In this document: in pieces, positions 1 to 7,858 of the stretch | Position numbering within the stretch: position 1 is the stretch's first letter | Layout: the number at the start of each line of letters is the position of its first letter | DNA from: Syntrophomonas_B sp035447945 | GTDB taxonomy: Bacteria > Bacillota > Syntrophomonadia > Syntrophomonadales > Syntrophomonadaceae | Length of the DNA: 64,000 bases | Reading direction: 5' to 3' | NCBI GenBank assembly: GCA_035447945.1 | Contig: DAOTHZ010000001.1 | Coordinates: 12,048-76,047, forward strand | Position numbers and translations under genes: made by a program | The notes under the pieces: model-generated | Databases searched by the model: none | Seen by the model: the letters and a program-made list of their open reading frames with translations, nothing else | Told to the model about the DNA's origin: nothing

Positions 1-1355
1 TCCGGACTGACTTCGACATACAGATGCATAAAAGCTGTGTTACTTTCATCAAATTGCTTCAAGGCACACCAATCATGGATATCCAGCTTGGACAAGGTTA
101 GGGCCTCATTTATTGTCGCTTCGGAAATGCGGGTAAAACCGGCAATATCGATCAGATTCGGCTCTCGATCAAGATAAACAAATTGGGGTAAACGCAAATC
201 ATCCTGTTCGTTATACAGAGAAATGCATTTAAATATATCTCCGACCCGGTATCGGGCAAAGGCTCCTCCTTTTAAGTTGGAGATGACCAGTTCGTATTTC
301 ATTCCTTCCTGCAGTTCATCCATCAAATAAGTGCGCGGGACATAATCTGGGTCTTCCAGGTTTTTTTCCACCTCCGGCCAGGGGATGAATTCATAAAAAC
401 AAACATCAGGAAAAAAAACCAGGCCATTTTTGCTCCAGGTTTCAGTCGCCATACAGGTGGTTTCGGTGCCGCCGAATATTTCCAGAGGCCGAATGCCCCA
501 GTTTGCTTCGATTTTGGCTTTATAACCGGCTGAATCCGTTCCGGCGCAGATGAGCCCTTTCAGATTCCAAATATCTTTGGGTCGAATTGGTACTTTCTCC
601 TCGAGACGGTTGGTCCATGCCTTGAGCATGCGGTAATTCATTTTTAGAGAATTGTTCAGCGGATTAATCTTGTCACCGGTACCGCCCCCGGAAGCAAACT
701 GTTCGCCGATTTTTGCGATTACGCTGCTGAGTCCGAAGAAAAGGTCCACTCCTTGTTGCATGCCCAGTTTAAATCCTAGTTTGTTTCTGCCGCTGAAACT
801 CAAGGAAACAGCTTCTTTTTCCGATGGCAACCAATTAACCGATATTTCATCCTGCATTATCAACGGGGCCAGTCCTGTAAGATAAGGCAACGGCGCCATG
901 CCATAGAGAAAATTTTCCCCGCCGCGCAGACTAAATTGTCCTTTTTGCGTGCTGGTAGAGAGTATTAAACAAGTAATGAAACTGCTTTTATGGCATTTGA
1001 TCATACTTTCGGTATAAGGAGCTACCTTGATGGGATTTTTTGCTCCTTCCCAGGTGGTTTCGATCCACAGCAAAGGTTTGGCAGGAAGGACAGACGCTGC
1101 ACGCAACAATAACAGATCAGCATAATCCTCATAGCGAGTCAACGGTACTACCTGTCGATATTCATCAATACTGGATGGTTTGGCACCTTTCATGATCCGT
1201 CTGCCCAGTTCGCAGCGGGAATACATTTCGATCTGTTCCAGCATCAGCCGGTTCTGGATGTCCATATACTCATCGATGGAAAAATCCAAAAAGCCGCAAT
1301 ACGTATGCCAGATTCTCTCGTATTGCTTATCTTTCAGAAGTTGATCTAAATTCAT
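1..1355 (-). CDS. GH3-family adenylate-forming enzyme (partial, C-terminus off the window)
   Basis: My minus-strand translation begins MNLDQLLKDKQYERIW and stays open for about 450 residues to the window edge, so the C-terminus is missing. It resembles bacterial GH3 (auxin-responsive GH3-like) proteins of the ANL superfamily, which adenylate a carboxylic acid and pass the acyl group to an amine or thiol. ANL landmarks are visible: a degenerate P-loop near residues 97-114 (ETTWEGAKNPIKVAPYT), the second motif FGGTET, and YRVGD. The start at 1355 has GGGAG seven bases upstream; an in-frame ATG at 1361 lies too close to it. It is last in a minus-strand operon behind two methyltransferases. The substrate is unknown. 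The weak P-loop makes activity uncertain. Confidence 0.72.
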   Translation of the reverse strand, partial: MNLDQLLKDKQYERIWHTYCGFLDFSIDEYMDIQNRLMLEQIEMYSRCELGRRIMKGAKPSSIDEYRQVVPLTRYEDYADLLLLRAASVLPAKPLLWIETTWEGAKNPIKVAPYTESMIKCHKSSFITCLILSTSTQKGQFSLRGGENFLYGMAPLPYLTGLAPLIMQDEISVNWLPSEKEAVSLSFSGRNKLGFKLGMQQGVDLFFGLSSVIAKIGEQFASGGGTGDKINPLNNSLKMNYRMLKAWTNRLEEKVPIRPKDIWNLKGLICAGTDSAGYKAKIEANWGIRPLEIFGGTETTCMATETWSKNGLVFFPDVCFYEFIPWPEVEKNLEDPDYVPRTYLMDELQEGMKYELVISNLKGGAFARYRVGDIFKCISLYNEQDDLRLPQFVYLDREPNLIDIAGFTRISEATINEALTLSKLDIHDWCALKQFDESNTAFMHLYVEVSP

Positions 1356-1390
1356 AGCCATTCTCCCTGACGTAGGGTATTTTGGTCCAT

Positions 1391-2032
1391 TTATTGATAC
1401 GATTCAGTGACGGCAGTAACAATAAAGTAGGTGCGGGCCACCAATTCCCAATCAATATGCTTAAATCCACTTGCATCCAGCATTTGTTCCATTTCCTCAG
1501 GTGAATATATCCTTACATCACCCTTCGTGTTGAAAGGTGATTGTAAATAATAGTTGATCGCCTGACGCAGCTTCTTTGGCCACCAAGGGTCGGCAATCAC
1601 CAGTCGGCCGCCCGGTTTTAATACCCGGTACATTTCCTTCAAGGATTGTATGGGGTTGGGATAATGGTGAAAGGCCGCGTTGCAAACGGCCAGGTCAAAT
1701 ATGTCATCGTTCCAGGGCAGGTTATCAGCATCCCCGACCCGCAAATCAGCATTTGTTCCCAGCTTTATTTGGGCTTGCTTGATCATTTGCTCGGACAAAT
1801 CAATTCCGCAAGCTTTCATATGGGGCTGTTCTTTTCCAAGTATTGCCAGCATAACTCCGGAGCCGCAGCCAACATCCAGCAGCGACTCAAAAGGCTGCTC
1901 GCTGATTTTTTCGAGAACCTGCGCATACATTTGCTGACAGTATTGACCGTCCCAGGTCAGCTCATAGTTAAACGCAGATTTATCAAAATAGCGCCTGCTT
2001 TTTTCTTTATGTTTTTGTTGTGCCAAATTCAT
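1391..2032 (-). CDS. class I SAM-dependent methyltransferase
   Basis: A 213-residue Methyltransf_11/UbiE-like enzyme that would transfer a methyl group from S-adenosylmethionine to a small molecule. The SAM-binding motif LDVGCGSG is at about residues 52-59, followed by an acidic GIDLSEQM strand end, GDADNLPW, and the conserved CNAAFHHYP and LKPGGRLVIADP segments. It starts directly after the stop codon of the upstream membrane methyltransferase, with GGTGATTAA before the ATG, so the two are probably translationally coupled. The downstream neighbour is the GH3-like enzyme. The substrate cannot be read from sequence; the operon suggests a dedicated small-molecule modification route. Confidence 0.85.
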   Translation of the reverse strand: MNLAQQKHKEKSRRYFDKSAFNYELTWDGQYCQQMYAQVLEKISEQPFESLLDVGCGSGVMLAILGKEQPHMKACGIDLSEQMIKQAQIKLGTNADLRVGDADNLPWNDDIFDLAVCNAAFHHYPNPIQSLKEMYRVLKPGGRLVIADPWWPKKLRQAINYYLQSPFNTKGDVRIYSPEEMEQMLDASGFKHIDWELVARTYFIVTAVTESYQ

Positions 2033-2608
2033 TTAATCACCTTTTCCCAGCAAAGACGCCAGACTATGTTGAAGACTGGTAAGGTTCGGTATTATAAAGG
2101 GTACTTGCTGTTGATAAATGTGGTAGTCTTCCAGTATAATGGGAAAAATCCAGCGATCCTGAATATAAACATAAACGATATCAAGCAGCGTCCATATTAT
2201 GGCAGCAATCAACAATAGTTGGTTATTAAAGGCCAATCCGCTCAGGCAATAAAAGAGGAAAAACCATAATACTCCCGGATGTCTGCAAAGAGCGTACATT
2301 CCTGTGGTAACAACGGTATTCCCCTTTTGCGTTTCCAGGTAGGTCTTTTTAAATGAGACTGCACCAAAAATTGTATAAATCATCAATAGCAAAACCAGGA
2401 TGGCCAAAATCAGCGCCAACCATTGCCATAATGTCGAAATCCGTATGCTGTGAGGGCTAATGATGATTGCCATGGTTGAAAATGCCAGGATGAAACTTCC
2501 CAGTACAACCAGAATATTCATGTTTTTGCTGATGAATCTGATTTTGTTAAGATCAAATATGGCAAAACAGATAAAGGCCAGACTACCGGCAAAAATAAAA
2601 GACACCAT
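2033..2608 (-). CDS. membrane methyltransferase, isoprenylcysteine/phospholipid methyltransferase type
   Basis: A 191-residue integral membrane protein with about five hydrophobic segments. It carries the ICMT/PEMT signature near the middle (TTGMYALCRHPGVLWFF, the G-Y-x4-RHP motif) and a C-terminal EDYHIYQQQVPFIIP block matching the family's E-x2-Y-x-x-Y-x3-VP ending. Such enzymes methylate lipid-linked or hydrophobic substrates at the membrane using SAM. It is first in the three-gene minus-strand operon that continues with a soluble methyltransferase and the GH3-like adenylating enzyme. The true substrate is unknown; prenyl-cysteine itself is unlikely in a bacterium. Confidence 0.75.
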   Translation of the reverse strand: MVSFIFAGSLAFICFAIFDLNKIRFISKNMNILVVLGSFILAFSTMAIIISPHSIRISTLWQWLALILAILVLLLMIYTIFGAVSFKKTYLETQKGNTVVTTGMYALCRHPGVLWFFLFYCLSGLAFNNQLLLIAAIIWTLLDIVYVYIQDRWIFPIILEDYHIYQQQVPFIIPNLTSLQHSLASLLGKGD

Positions 2609-2932
2609 TAAGCACCTATGTTACAATATTCTGTAAATTACAGCATATTATATCTTGTTGCAAATTACAAGTAATATCGTCAATTTCTTAAATAAAAACA
2701 TTGTTTATTTTGGCTGTTATTAAGATACATCAAGACAGACTGTCGTATTTGAAAGAATTGTACTTTTTTACGTTGCAGGAACAATTCCTTGATGCAGTAC
2801 TTCACCATAAATCTAATATTTCCTGCTTTTATATTGTTTTAAATGAAACATTCATGGATAAATCGGCTTATATTCAACCCATGATCCGTAGAATCCAGAT
2901 TTGAAAAGCACTCCTGGATTCTCAATCGAGCA
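2609..2932. other. intergenic region, 324 bases, with operator-like palindromes
   Basis: This stretch separates the methyltransferase operon from the QueG-like gene; both are on the minus strand. Near its left end, on the minus strand, a TATAAT at about 2647-2652 could be the operon's -10 box, with TTACTT 16 bases upstream. Palindromes with TTAC/GTAA arms surround it. I see no convincing gene here. A 67-codon plus-strand frame at 2701-2904 lacks a ribosome-binding site and family resemblance. Confidence 0.5.
2631..2643. promoter_or_regulatory. 13-base palindrome between -10 box and start of the methyltransferase operon
   Basis: CTGTAA-A-TTACAG is a perfect 13-base palindrome just upstream of the first methyltransferase gene. 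A related ATTAC-AA-GTAAT palindrome lies about 20 bases further out. The arms resemble the GTAAT/ATTAC palindrome in front of the Fur-family gene at 4.7 kb. It may be an operator for that or a similar regulator; this is inference. Confidence 0.4.
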
Positions 2933-4090
2933 TCAGCCCGTTGCCGAATTGAAAATATTGCCATCCGTTTCTGCTGCGCTTGCCAGTGCCCAGGCAATTT
3001 CTGCTTTGACAATTCCTGAGGCATCCTGTGCAAATTGTCGCAGCGCTGCAATAGATGAGGCACCGCCAAGTTTGCCAAGTGCCCAGACAATCATGGCTTG
3101 CACGCGCTCATCATCGTTTTCCGGGTAAGCGCTGATCAGAGCGGATACATATTGCCGATCACAACTGTTACCCATCACCCGGGCAACATTCATCTTCCAG
3201 CGCCAAATGTCGCGCGATGACATATAAAACATATGGGGTTGAATGTTTTGCTTAAAGTATTCCTTGTCCATGTGCAGCAGGCGAGGCAATTCAAACCAGA
3301 CGGATTTTTGAAGGACTCTTTCATTTTTCGGCAGTTCCTGGGCCAACCACGGTTCATTGCGCGGACAAACGCTTTGACAGCGGTCACAGCCGTATACCCA
3401 CATCCCCATGGGTTCGCGAAGTTCACGAGGGGTAAGCTCCTCGCCGTAATAGGTTAGATAAGAGATGCAGCGCTGCGGATCAATTTTATTGGGACCCAAT
3501 ATAGCGCCGGTAGGGCAGGAAGCAATGCAAGCGTTGCGGCACCATTGGGGACAGGTAACCGCAATACTTGGTTCATCGGGGGCGAATTCCCCGTCGGTCA
3601 AGATTGCCACAGCAACCACCCATGAGCTTTGGCGGGCTGTCCGGCTTGCATAGAAGAAATTGTTCTTGCCGAAGGTACCCAGACCGGCACGTGCTGCTGC
3701 CAGCCTTTGCGGAAGGTCGTTGGCTACTTTGGATTGGATACCGTTTTCTCTTAAATAATTGCGCAATTGTTTGATTTTTATGGCCAATCGATCCTTGGTT
3801 ATTCGGTCATCGTCCAGATAACAACGCCCGAATTTACCGACCATGGAAGCAGGGAAAGAACCTTGGTAGTAGTTATCCAAAACCACAATCATGGATTTGG
3901 CTTCCGGCATGAGCAAGGAAGGAACCGTACCTTCGAGCAAATCCAGGCCTTTGTCTGATGTCCAACGGTAGTATTCGGCTCTTTCCTGCAAGAGTTGCTG
4001 TTGGGAAGAGAAAGGGTCAATTCCCGTGAAGCCGATGTCGGCAAAGCCAATCTCTCTTGCCGCAGCAGCGACCGCCCTTTTTAACGGCAT
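2933..4090 (-). CDS. QueG-like (epoxyqueuosine reductase-like) double 4Fe-4S protein with HEAT-like C-terminus
   Basis: A roughly 385-residue relative of QueG, the cobalamin-dependent enzyme that reduces epoxyqueuosine to queuosine in the tRNA wobble base. Visible parts are an N-terminal DUF1730-like region, the ARAGLGTFGKNNFFY signature, a ferredoxin-type double-cluster domain (Cys-rich block ending CIASCPTGAI, then CDRCQSVCPRN), and C-terminal HEAT-like helices. AGGAGG precedes two adjacent ATGs (4093 and 4090); I took the one with 7-base spacing. Two oddities stand out. The segment before RAGLG reads DLPQRLAA and is shorter than the usual D-x-x-P-x-x-ER motif holding the catalytic Asp. The first cluster has Cys-x3-Cys spacings. 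It could be a paralogue with another role. Confidence 0.72.
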   Translation of the reverse strand: MPLKRAVAAAAREIGFADIGFTGIDPFSSQQQLLQERAEYYRWTSDKGLDLLEGTVPSLLMPEAKSMIVVLDNYYQGSFPASMVGKFGRCYLDDDRITKDRLAIKIKQLRNYLRENGIQSKVANDLPQRLAAARAGLGTFGKNNFFYASRTARQSSWVVAVAILTDGEFAPDEPSIAVTCPQWCRNACIASCPTGAILGPNKIDPQRCISYLTYYGEELTPRELREPMGMWVYGCDRCQSVCPRNEPWLAQELPKNERVLQKSVWFELPRLLHMDKEYFKQNIQPHMFYMSSRDIWRWKMNVARVMGNSCDRQYVSALISAYPENDDERVQAMIVWALGKLGGASSIAALRQFAQDASGIVKAEIAWALASAAETDGNIFNSATG

Positions 4091-4108
4091 CATTTTGCCT
4101 CCTCTGCG

Positions 4109-4131
4109 CTTGTTAAGAACATTGTAACAAG
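4109..4131. promoter_or_regulatory. inverted repeat upstream of the QueG-like gene
   Basis: CTTGTTA and TAACAAG form a 7-base inverted repeat with a 9-base spacer immediately upstream of the AGGAGG ribosome-binding site of the minus-strand QueG-like gene. It may be an operator or a short 5'-UTR hairpin. Confidence 0.3.
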
Positions 4132-4168
4132 TTGATCGACATATGCATAGAGATGTCATCTTGCCAAG

Positions 4169-4200
4169 AACCCCCGTCACTTTATCAGTAACCGGGGGTT
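4169..4200. terminator. probable intrinsic terminator downstream of the Fur-family gene
   Basis: AACCCCCG and CGGGGGTT pair to form an 8-base stem with a 16-base loop. It lies after the stop of the minus-strand Fur-family gene and before the QueG-like gene. The T-run is short on either strand, so termination efficiency is uncertain. Confidence 0.5.
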
Positions 4201-4285
4201 TTAAGGAGAGGAGTATTTAAAAATTTTTATATGATATGTTCCAAACCTTGCCGTTTTAGTCCTGTTGCGAACGGCTGAGGTCATT

Positions 4286-4720
4286 TTAATTGATTTGCTT
4301 GTTTCGATTCTCAATACAGATCGGACAGACGCCCTTAAAGTAAACCCGACTTTCGTTGACTTCAAAACCATCCAGCCCGGATATTCCAAGCTGGGTCACT
4401 TCAATATGAATGTCATAGATTTTGCTGCAATGGGCACATTGAAAATGAGCGTGCAAAGAAATATCGGCATCATACCGATTTTCGTTTTCCTCCAGGTTGA
4501 GCATATTGATTATACCTCTTTCTACAAACAAATTCAGTGTATTATACAACGTGGTTTTCGATAGTGTAGGAATCTCGTCCAACAGTTCGCGATAGATCAT
4601 ATCCACGGTAGGATGATTCTTGTGTTCCGTTAAATACCTCAAAATTCTAAGGCGATGATGCGACGGTTTAATGTTGTGCATTGTCAATATTCGTTCCAGA
4701 TTTTTTAAATCCACTGCCAT
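4286..4720 (-). CDS. Fur-family metalloregulator (Fur/PerR/Zur type)
   Basis: A compact Fur-family repressor of about 144 residues. It has an N-terminal winged helix (HHRLRILRYL, TLSKTTLYNTLNLF) and a C-terminal dimer/metal domain with HAHFQCAHC and CPIC. The two CxxC pairs are the structural zinc site of many Fur and PerR proteins. An ATG at 4732 abuts the AAAAGG ribosome-binding site, so the in-frame ATG at 4720 is the better start. A GTAAT-C-ATTAC palindrome sits 35-45 bases upstream, which suggests autoregulation and fits a Zur-like core better than a Fur or PerR box. Metal specificity cannot be decided from sequence. Confidence 0.85.
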   Translation of the reverse strand: MAVDLKNLERILTMHNIKPSHHRLRILRYLTEHKNHPTVDMIYRELLDEIPTLSKTTLYNTLNLFVERGIINMLNLEENENRYDADISLHAHFQCAHCSKIYDIHIEVTQLGISGLDGFEVNESRVYFKGVCPICIENRNKQIN

Positions 4721-4755
4721 TGCGTCTGCCATCCTTTTGATATGGTTTTAAATAT

Positions 4756-4779
4756 GTAATCATTACAGATGATTGTAAT
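4756..4779. promoter_or_regulatory. probable Fur-family operator upstream of the Fur-family gene
   Basis: GTAAT-C-ATTAC (4756-4766) is a perfect 11-base palindrome. It overlaps a second inverted repeat, ATTACA-N6-TGTAAT (4762-4779). Fur-family operators share a TAAT-N-ATTA core: Zur sites favour GTAATNATTAC, Fur and PerR favour ATAATNATTAT. The position just ahead of the regulator gene supports autoregulation. Confidence 0.55.
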
Positions 4780-4903
4780 TTTTGCAGCCAAGCTTGTCAA
4801 GACGGATTCATGCGATTACTAAAATAACCTGCTTGCTGCCTGTGGTAAAATGTCTACAAGGAAGCTTACACAGACGATTCGATTCTTCAAGGAGTAAATT
4901 TAC

Positions 4904-6214
4904 ATGAAAGACTGGCCCGAATATATACGATTTATTTTTGATAAACTGTTGGCTCACGGATACGAAGTTTTTGCCGTGGGTGGCTGTGTCCGGGATATGA
5001 TAGCGGGTATCAAACCTCAGGACTATGATATGGTTTGTTCAGCCTCGCTTGAACAGATCAGCCAAATCTTTAGCCGTACGCTGACGGTTGGTGCCAGATA
5101 TGGAACCGTGATCGTGCTGATTGATCGTCACCCGGTGGAACTGAGCACATATCGGAAAGTTGAGTTAAACCAGAAGGTTACGGCTTTGGAAATGGATCTG
5201 GCTGGACGGGACTTTAGCATCAATGCCATGGCTATGGATGTAAACGGAATAATATATGATCCCTGGGGAGGCCAGGCTGATTTAAAAGCTGGCTTGATCA
5301 GGGCGACTGGTGATCGGGCGGAGGTGTTGTTTGCCGATGATCCGCTGCGCATGATGCGGGCCATTCGCTTTTCGGTGACGTACGACTATCAGATTGCGGA
5401 GTCGACGTGTGCGGCCTTATTAAAACTGAATCATCTTTTGGCAGGGATTGCTTGGGAACGGATTAGGGAAGAATTGAACCGCATCCTTACCTCTGACCGG
5501 CCGGCGCAAGGAATCAGAAAATTGCAGACCGGTGGACTTATGGCTTATATTATTCCGGAATTGGAAGTCATGGTGGGTTTTGACCAGAGGAATTTCCGCC
5601 ACAACAAGGATTTATTTGAACACAGTCTGGCTGTACTGGAAGGTGTGCCTGGCCAAATTGATGTTCGTCTGGCAGCGCTTTTACATGACATTGGCAAACC
5701 GGCTTGTTTTACGATTGACGAGAATGGCGTTGGACATTTTTACAATCATCATCAGGCCGGGATGGAGATGACCCGGAGGATCCTTGAACGGCTAAAATAT
5801 GACCAGCAGACTATCACCAATGTCTCCCTTTTGGTGGGTTCGCACATGACCCGTTATGCAAAGCTGAGAAACTCTTCGTTGAAACAATTAATCAAGCAAG
5901 TCGGAGAAGACAAGCTGGACAGCTTGTATACTTTGCAAAGAGCTGATATCATGGCGTCAGCTCCGCCGTTTGATTTTTCCGAATTGGACAAAATGCAGCA
6001 GGCAATCGATTTTATTCTAGATACGAACCAGCCGCTGTCGATCAAAGATTTGGCCGTCAGCGGGACGGATTTGCTGACCATCGGTTACGCTCCCGGCCCC
6101 TTTTTGGGGGAAACACTGCAAAGACTTTTGGAGTTCGTGTTGGAAGATCCAAGCCAAAATCAGCGTGAATTACTGCTGCATATGGCAAGCGTCTGGAAAG
6201 ATCAACAACTATAG
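4904..6214 (+). CDS. cca: CCA tRNA nucleotidyltransferase / poly(A) polymerase family, with HD domain
   Basis: A 436-residue class II nucleotidyltransferase that adds or repairs the 3' CCA end of tRNAs. The polymerase head has GGCVRDMI and the metal-binding DYDMV pair within the first 50 residues, then the RDFSINAMAMD block. The RNA-binding neck includes DDPLRMMRAIRFSVTY. The C-terminal half holds an HD phosphohydrolase-type domain (FEHSLAVLEG, LAALLHDIGKPACF), as in many Clostridia enzymes. AAGGAG lies 9 bases before the ATG. Some organisms split CC- and A-adding enzymes; that split cannot be excluded here. It stands alone between the divergent Fur-family gene and a convergent thioesterase. 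Confidence 0.9.
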   Translation: MKDWPEYIRFIFDKLLAHGYEVFAVGGCVRDMIAGIKPQDYDMVCSASLEQISQIFSRTLTVGARYGTVIVLIDRHPVELSTYRKVELNQKVTALEMDLAGRDFSINAMAMDVNGIIYDPWGGQADLKAGLIRATGDRAEVLFADDPLRMMRAIRFSVTYDYQIAESTCAALLKLNHLLAGIAWERIREELNRILTSDRPAQGIRKLQTGGLMAYIIPELEVMVGFDQRNFRHNKDLFEHSLAVLEGVPGQIDVRLAALLHDIGKPACFTIDENGVGHFYNHHQAGMEMTRRILERLKYDQQTITNVSLLVGSHMTRYAKLRNSSLKQLIKQVGEDKLDSLYTLQRADIMASAPPFDFSELDKMQQAIDFILDTNQPLSIKDLAVSGTDLLTIGYAPGPFLGETLQRLLEFVLEDPSQNQRELLLHMASVWKDQQL

Positions 6215-6248
6215 TAAAAGTTTTTTCGTTGGCCTGGGCCGGGCCGGG

Positions 6249-6686
6249 TTACTCGTCGAAACCGGGAATGGTATGCAAATCGATTTTGCTCTTCATAAAA
6301 TCGCCCCGGCCGAGCGCAATCAACTGGCCTTTCTCATTATACAGGCTCGATTCGCCGATAAATAAATTGCTGGAGCTGTGTTTGACTTTACCCAGGGCGG
6401 TTATGATTCCGCTCTGCACCGGTCGCAGAAACTGTGTGTTAAAAGAAACAGTATAAACCATGGCATCAGTAACGGTTGAATTGACGGCAAAAAAAGCAGC
6501 ATCATCCAACAATCTGAAATAGCCTGAGCCATGTAGTGCTCCTGCCCCGTGATGATGGCGCGGGCTAACCCGGGTAGAGATCTCTGCCCGTCCTTCGCTG
6601 ATTCGAATGGTGGTTTCGTCGTAAAGGGCGACATTATAGGGCGCACATAAATAGATATGTTCCAGTCTCCTGTAATGGTCGTTCAT
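6249..6686 (-). CDS. PaaI/YdiI-type hotdog thioesterase
   Basis: A 145-residue single hotdog-fold protein of the PaaI thioesterase family, which hydrolyses acyl-CoA thioesters. The family core appears as GAGALHGSGYFRLLDDAAFFAV, the helix carrying HG and the acidic catalytic residue, followed by TVSFNTQFLRPV and a C-terminal strand pattern ending GRGDF. AAGGGAG lies 9 bases before the ATG. It is a single-gene unit convergent with cca. Substrate unknown; small aromatic or fatty acyl-CoA would be typical. Confidence 0.8.
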   Translation of the reverse strand: MNDHYRRLEHIYLCAPYNVALYDETTIRISEGRAEISTRVSPRHHHGAGALHGSGYFRLLDDAAFFAVNSTVTDAMVYTVSFNTQFLRPVQSGIITALGKVKHSSSNLFIGESSLYNEKGQLIALGRGDFMKSKIDLHTIPGFDE

Positions 6687-6944
6687 TTTGGTTTGCTCCC
6701 TTGCTTAAGGTGTTATTGGTATTATCTGTAGTTTACCATTTATTGCTGCACAAAATCAGGGTCAAATCTTTTTGTGAAAAATTCCTCAACGATCAGCCCG
6801 GGGCTTTATCGAAAAAACTGTTTTGGTTTTGCGGTTTTCCCGGTGAATACATGCTAAAATAAGGAATAAAAACGTAGGAAAAAATGTGCTGGAAGTATCG
6901 GTCAGCAACCCGATAAAGCCAAAAGGAGTCAGGGAGGTTATAGG

Positions 6945-7418
6945 ATGGCAGAGGATAGACAATTTGTAGTGTTCAAGTTAGTCCATGATGATCAGGTTTC
7001 AGAATATGCCGTTCCGATCTCCAACGTGCAGGAGATCATTCCCCTGCCGGAGCCGATTCGATTGCCGCAGGTCCCGGACTTTATTGAAGGAATTATCAAT
7101 CTGCGTGGCACGATCATACCGATCATCGATTTAAAAAAGAGATTCGAACTGGGAAATTCAGTGGAAGTCAAGGATAAACGCAGCATTATCATTGATTTGG
7201 CCGGACAGATCGTCGGCATTATTGTTGATGAGGTCAATGAGGTGTTGCGATTGTCGGAAGACAAAATTGAAGCCCCACCGGCTGTCATCAGCGGCATTGC
7301 GTCGGAATACTTGATTGGAGTGGGGAAGCTGGCGGACAGACTGTTGATTATTCTTGACGTGGAAAAGGTTTTTAATGAATGGGAAAAAGATGTTTTAAAG
7401 AGTGCCTGCTCAGCTTGA
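6945..7418 (+). CDS. cheW: CheW-like chemotaxis coupling protein
   Basis: A 157-residue single CheW domain, the adaptor that joins chemoreceptors to the CheA kinase. The family pattern is clear: YAVPISNVQEIIPLPEPIRLPQVPDFIEGIINLRGTIIPIIDLKKRF, then IIDLAGQIVGIIVDEVNEVLRL and IGVGKLADRLLIILDVEKVF. GGGAGG lies 7 bases before the ATG. It is not next to other chemotaxis genes in this window and is closed by its own terminator, so it is probably an extra coupling protein feeding a distant CheA cluster, or a type IV pilus or other signalling array. Confidence 0.9.
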   Translation: MAEDRQFVVFKLVHDDQVSEYAVPISNVQEIIPLPEPIRLPQVPDFIEGIINLRGTIIPIIDLKKRFELGNSVEVKDKRSIIIDLAGQIVGIIVDEVNEVLRLSEDKIEAPPAVISGIASEYLIGVGKLADRLLIILDVEKVFNEWEKDVLKSACSA

Positions 7419-7431
7419 GATAAAAATCCCC

Positions 7432-7465
7432 CCCTGAAATCACCCATGGTTTCAGGGATTTCTCT
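7432..7465 (+). terminator. intrinsic terminator after cheW
   Basis: CCCTGAAA (7432-7439) and TTTCAGGG (7450-7457) form an 8-base stem with a 10-base loop. The T-rich run ATTTCTCTTTC follows. It separates cheW from acpS. Confidence 0.75.
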
Positions 7466-7485
7466 TTCATGAACGAGGTGATGTT

Positions 7486-7854
7486 TTGCGAATCGGAATT
7501 GATATCGTTGATATTGACAGGGTGGAAGCAGCGGTGAAGAGAACGCCGCGTTTCCTCAGCCGGGTATTTACAGTTGGTGAATTGGATTATTGCCTGGCCA
7601 AACGGAATCCCTACCCATCACTAGCGGTTCGGTTTGCGGCCAAAGAAGCTTTCCGTAAAATAGATCAGTACTTTTGCCAGGGAATACGTTTTCAGGATGT
7701 GGAAGTCGCTGTTCGGGAAGGTGGACGGCCCGAACTGGTTTTGCATGCCCAGGCGCTGGCCCGCACAAAAGAAATCGGGATTGACCGCTGGGAAATGTCG
7801 CTGGCGCATTCACGCAATCAGGCAATCGCAGCCATTATTGCTTACGGGGAGTGA
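7486..7854 (+). CDS. acpS: holo-[acyl-carrier-protein] synthase
   Basis: A 122-residue phosphopantetheinyl transferase of the AcpS type. It moves the 4'-phosphopantetheine arm of CoA onto acyl carrier protein. The two family signatures are present: the N-terminal GIDIVDIDRVE with the metal-binding Asp, and RFAAKEAFRK with the catalytic Glu. The C-terminal SLAHSRNQAIAAIIA strand is also typical. The start is a TTG at 7486 with GAGGTG 6-7 bases upstream. It runs straight into nnr (4-base gap), a gene pair conserved in many Firmicutes. Confidence 0.93.
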   Translation: MRIGIDIVDIDRVEAAVKRTPRFLSRVFTVGELDYCLAKRNPYPSLAVRFAAKEAFRKIDQYFCQGIRFQDVEVAVREGGRPELVLHAQALARTKEIGIDRWEMSLAHSRNQAIAAIIAYGE

Positions 7855-7858
7855 GTAT

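Noticed and set aside
652..885. Plus-strand frame of 77 codons
   Set aside because: It lies antisense to the GH3-like gene, which has recognisable family motifs on the minus strand, and has no ribosome-binding site.
1646..2218. Plus-strand frame of 190 codons
   Set aside because: It is antisense to both methyltransferases, whose motifs are clear; it has no domain resemblance.
2701..2904. Plus-strand frame of 67 codons in the intergenic gap
   Set aside because: No ribosome-binding site or family resemblance, and it starts inside an AT-rich promoter region.
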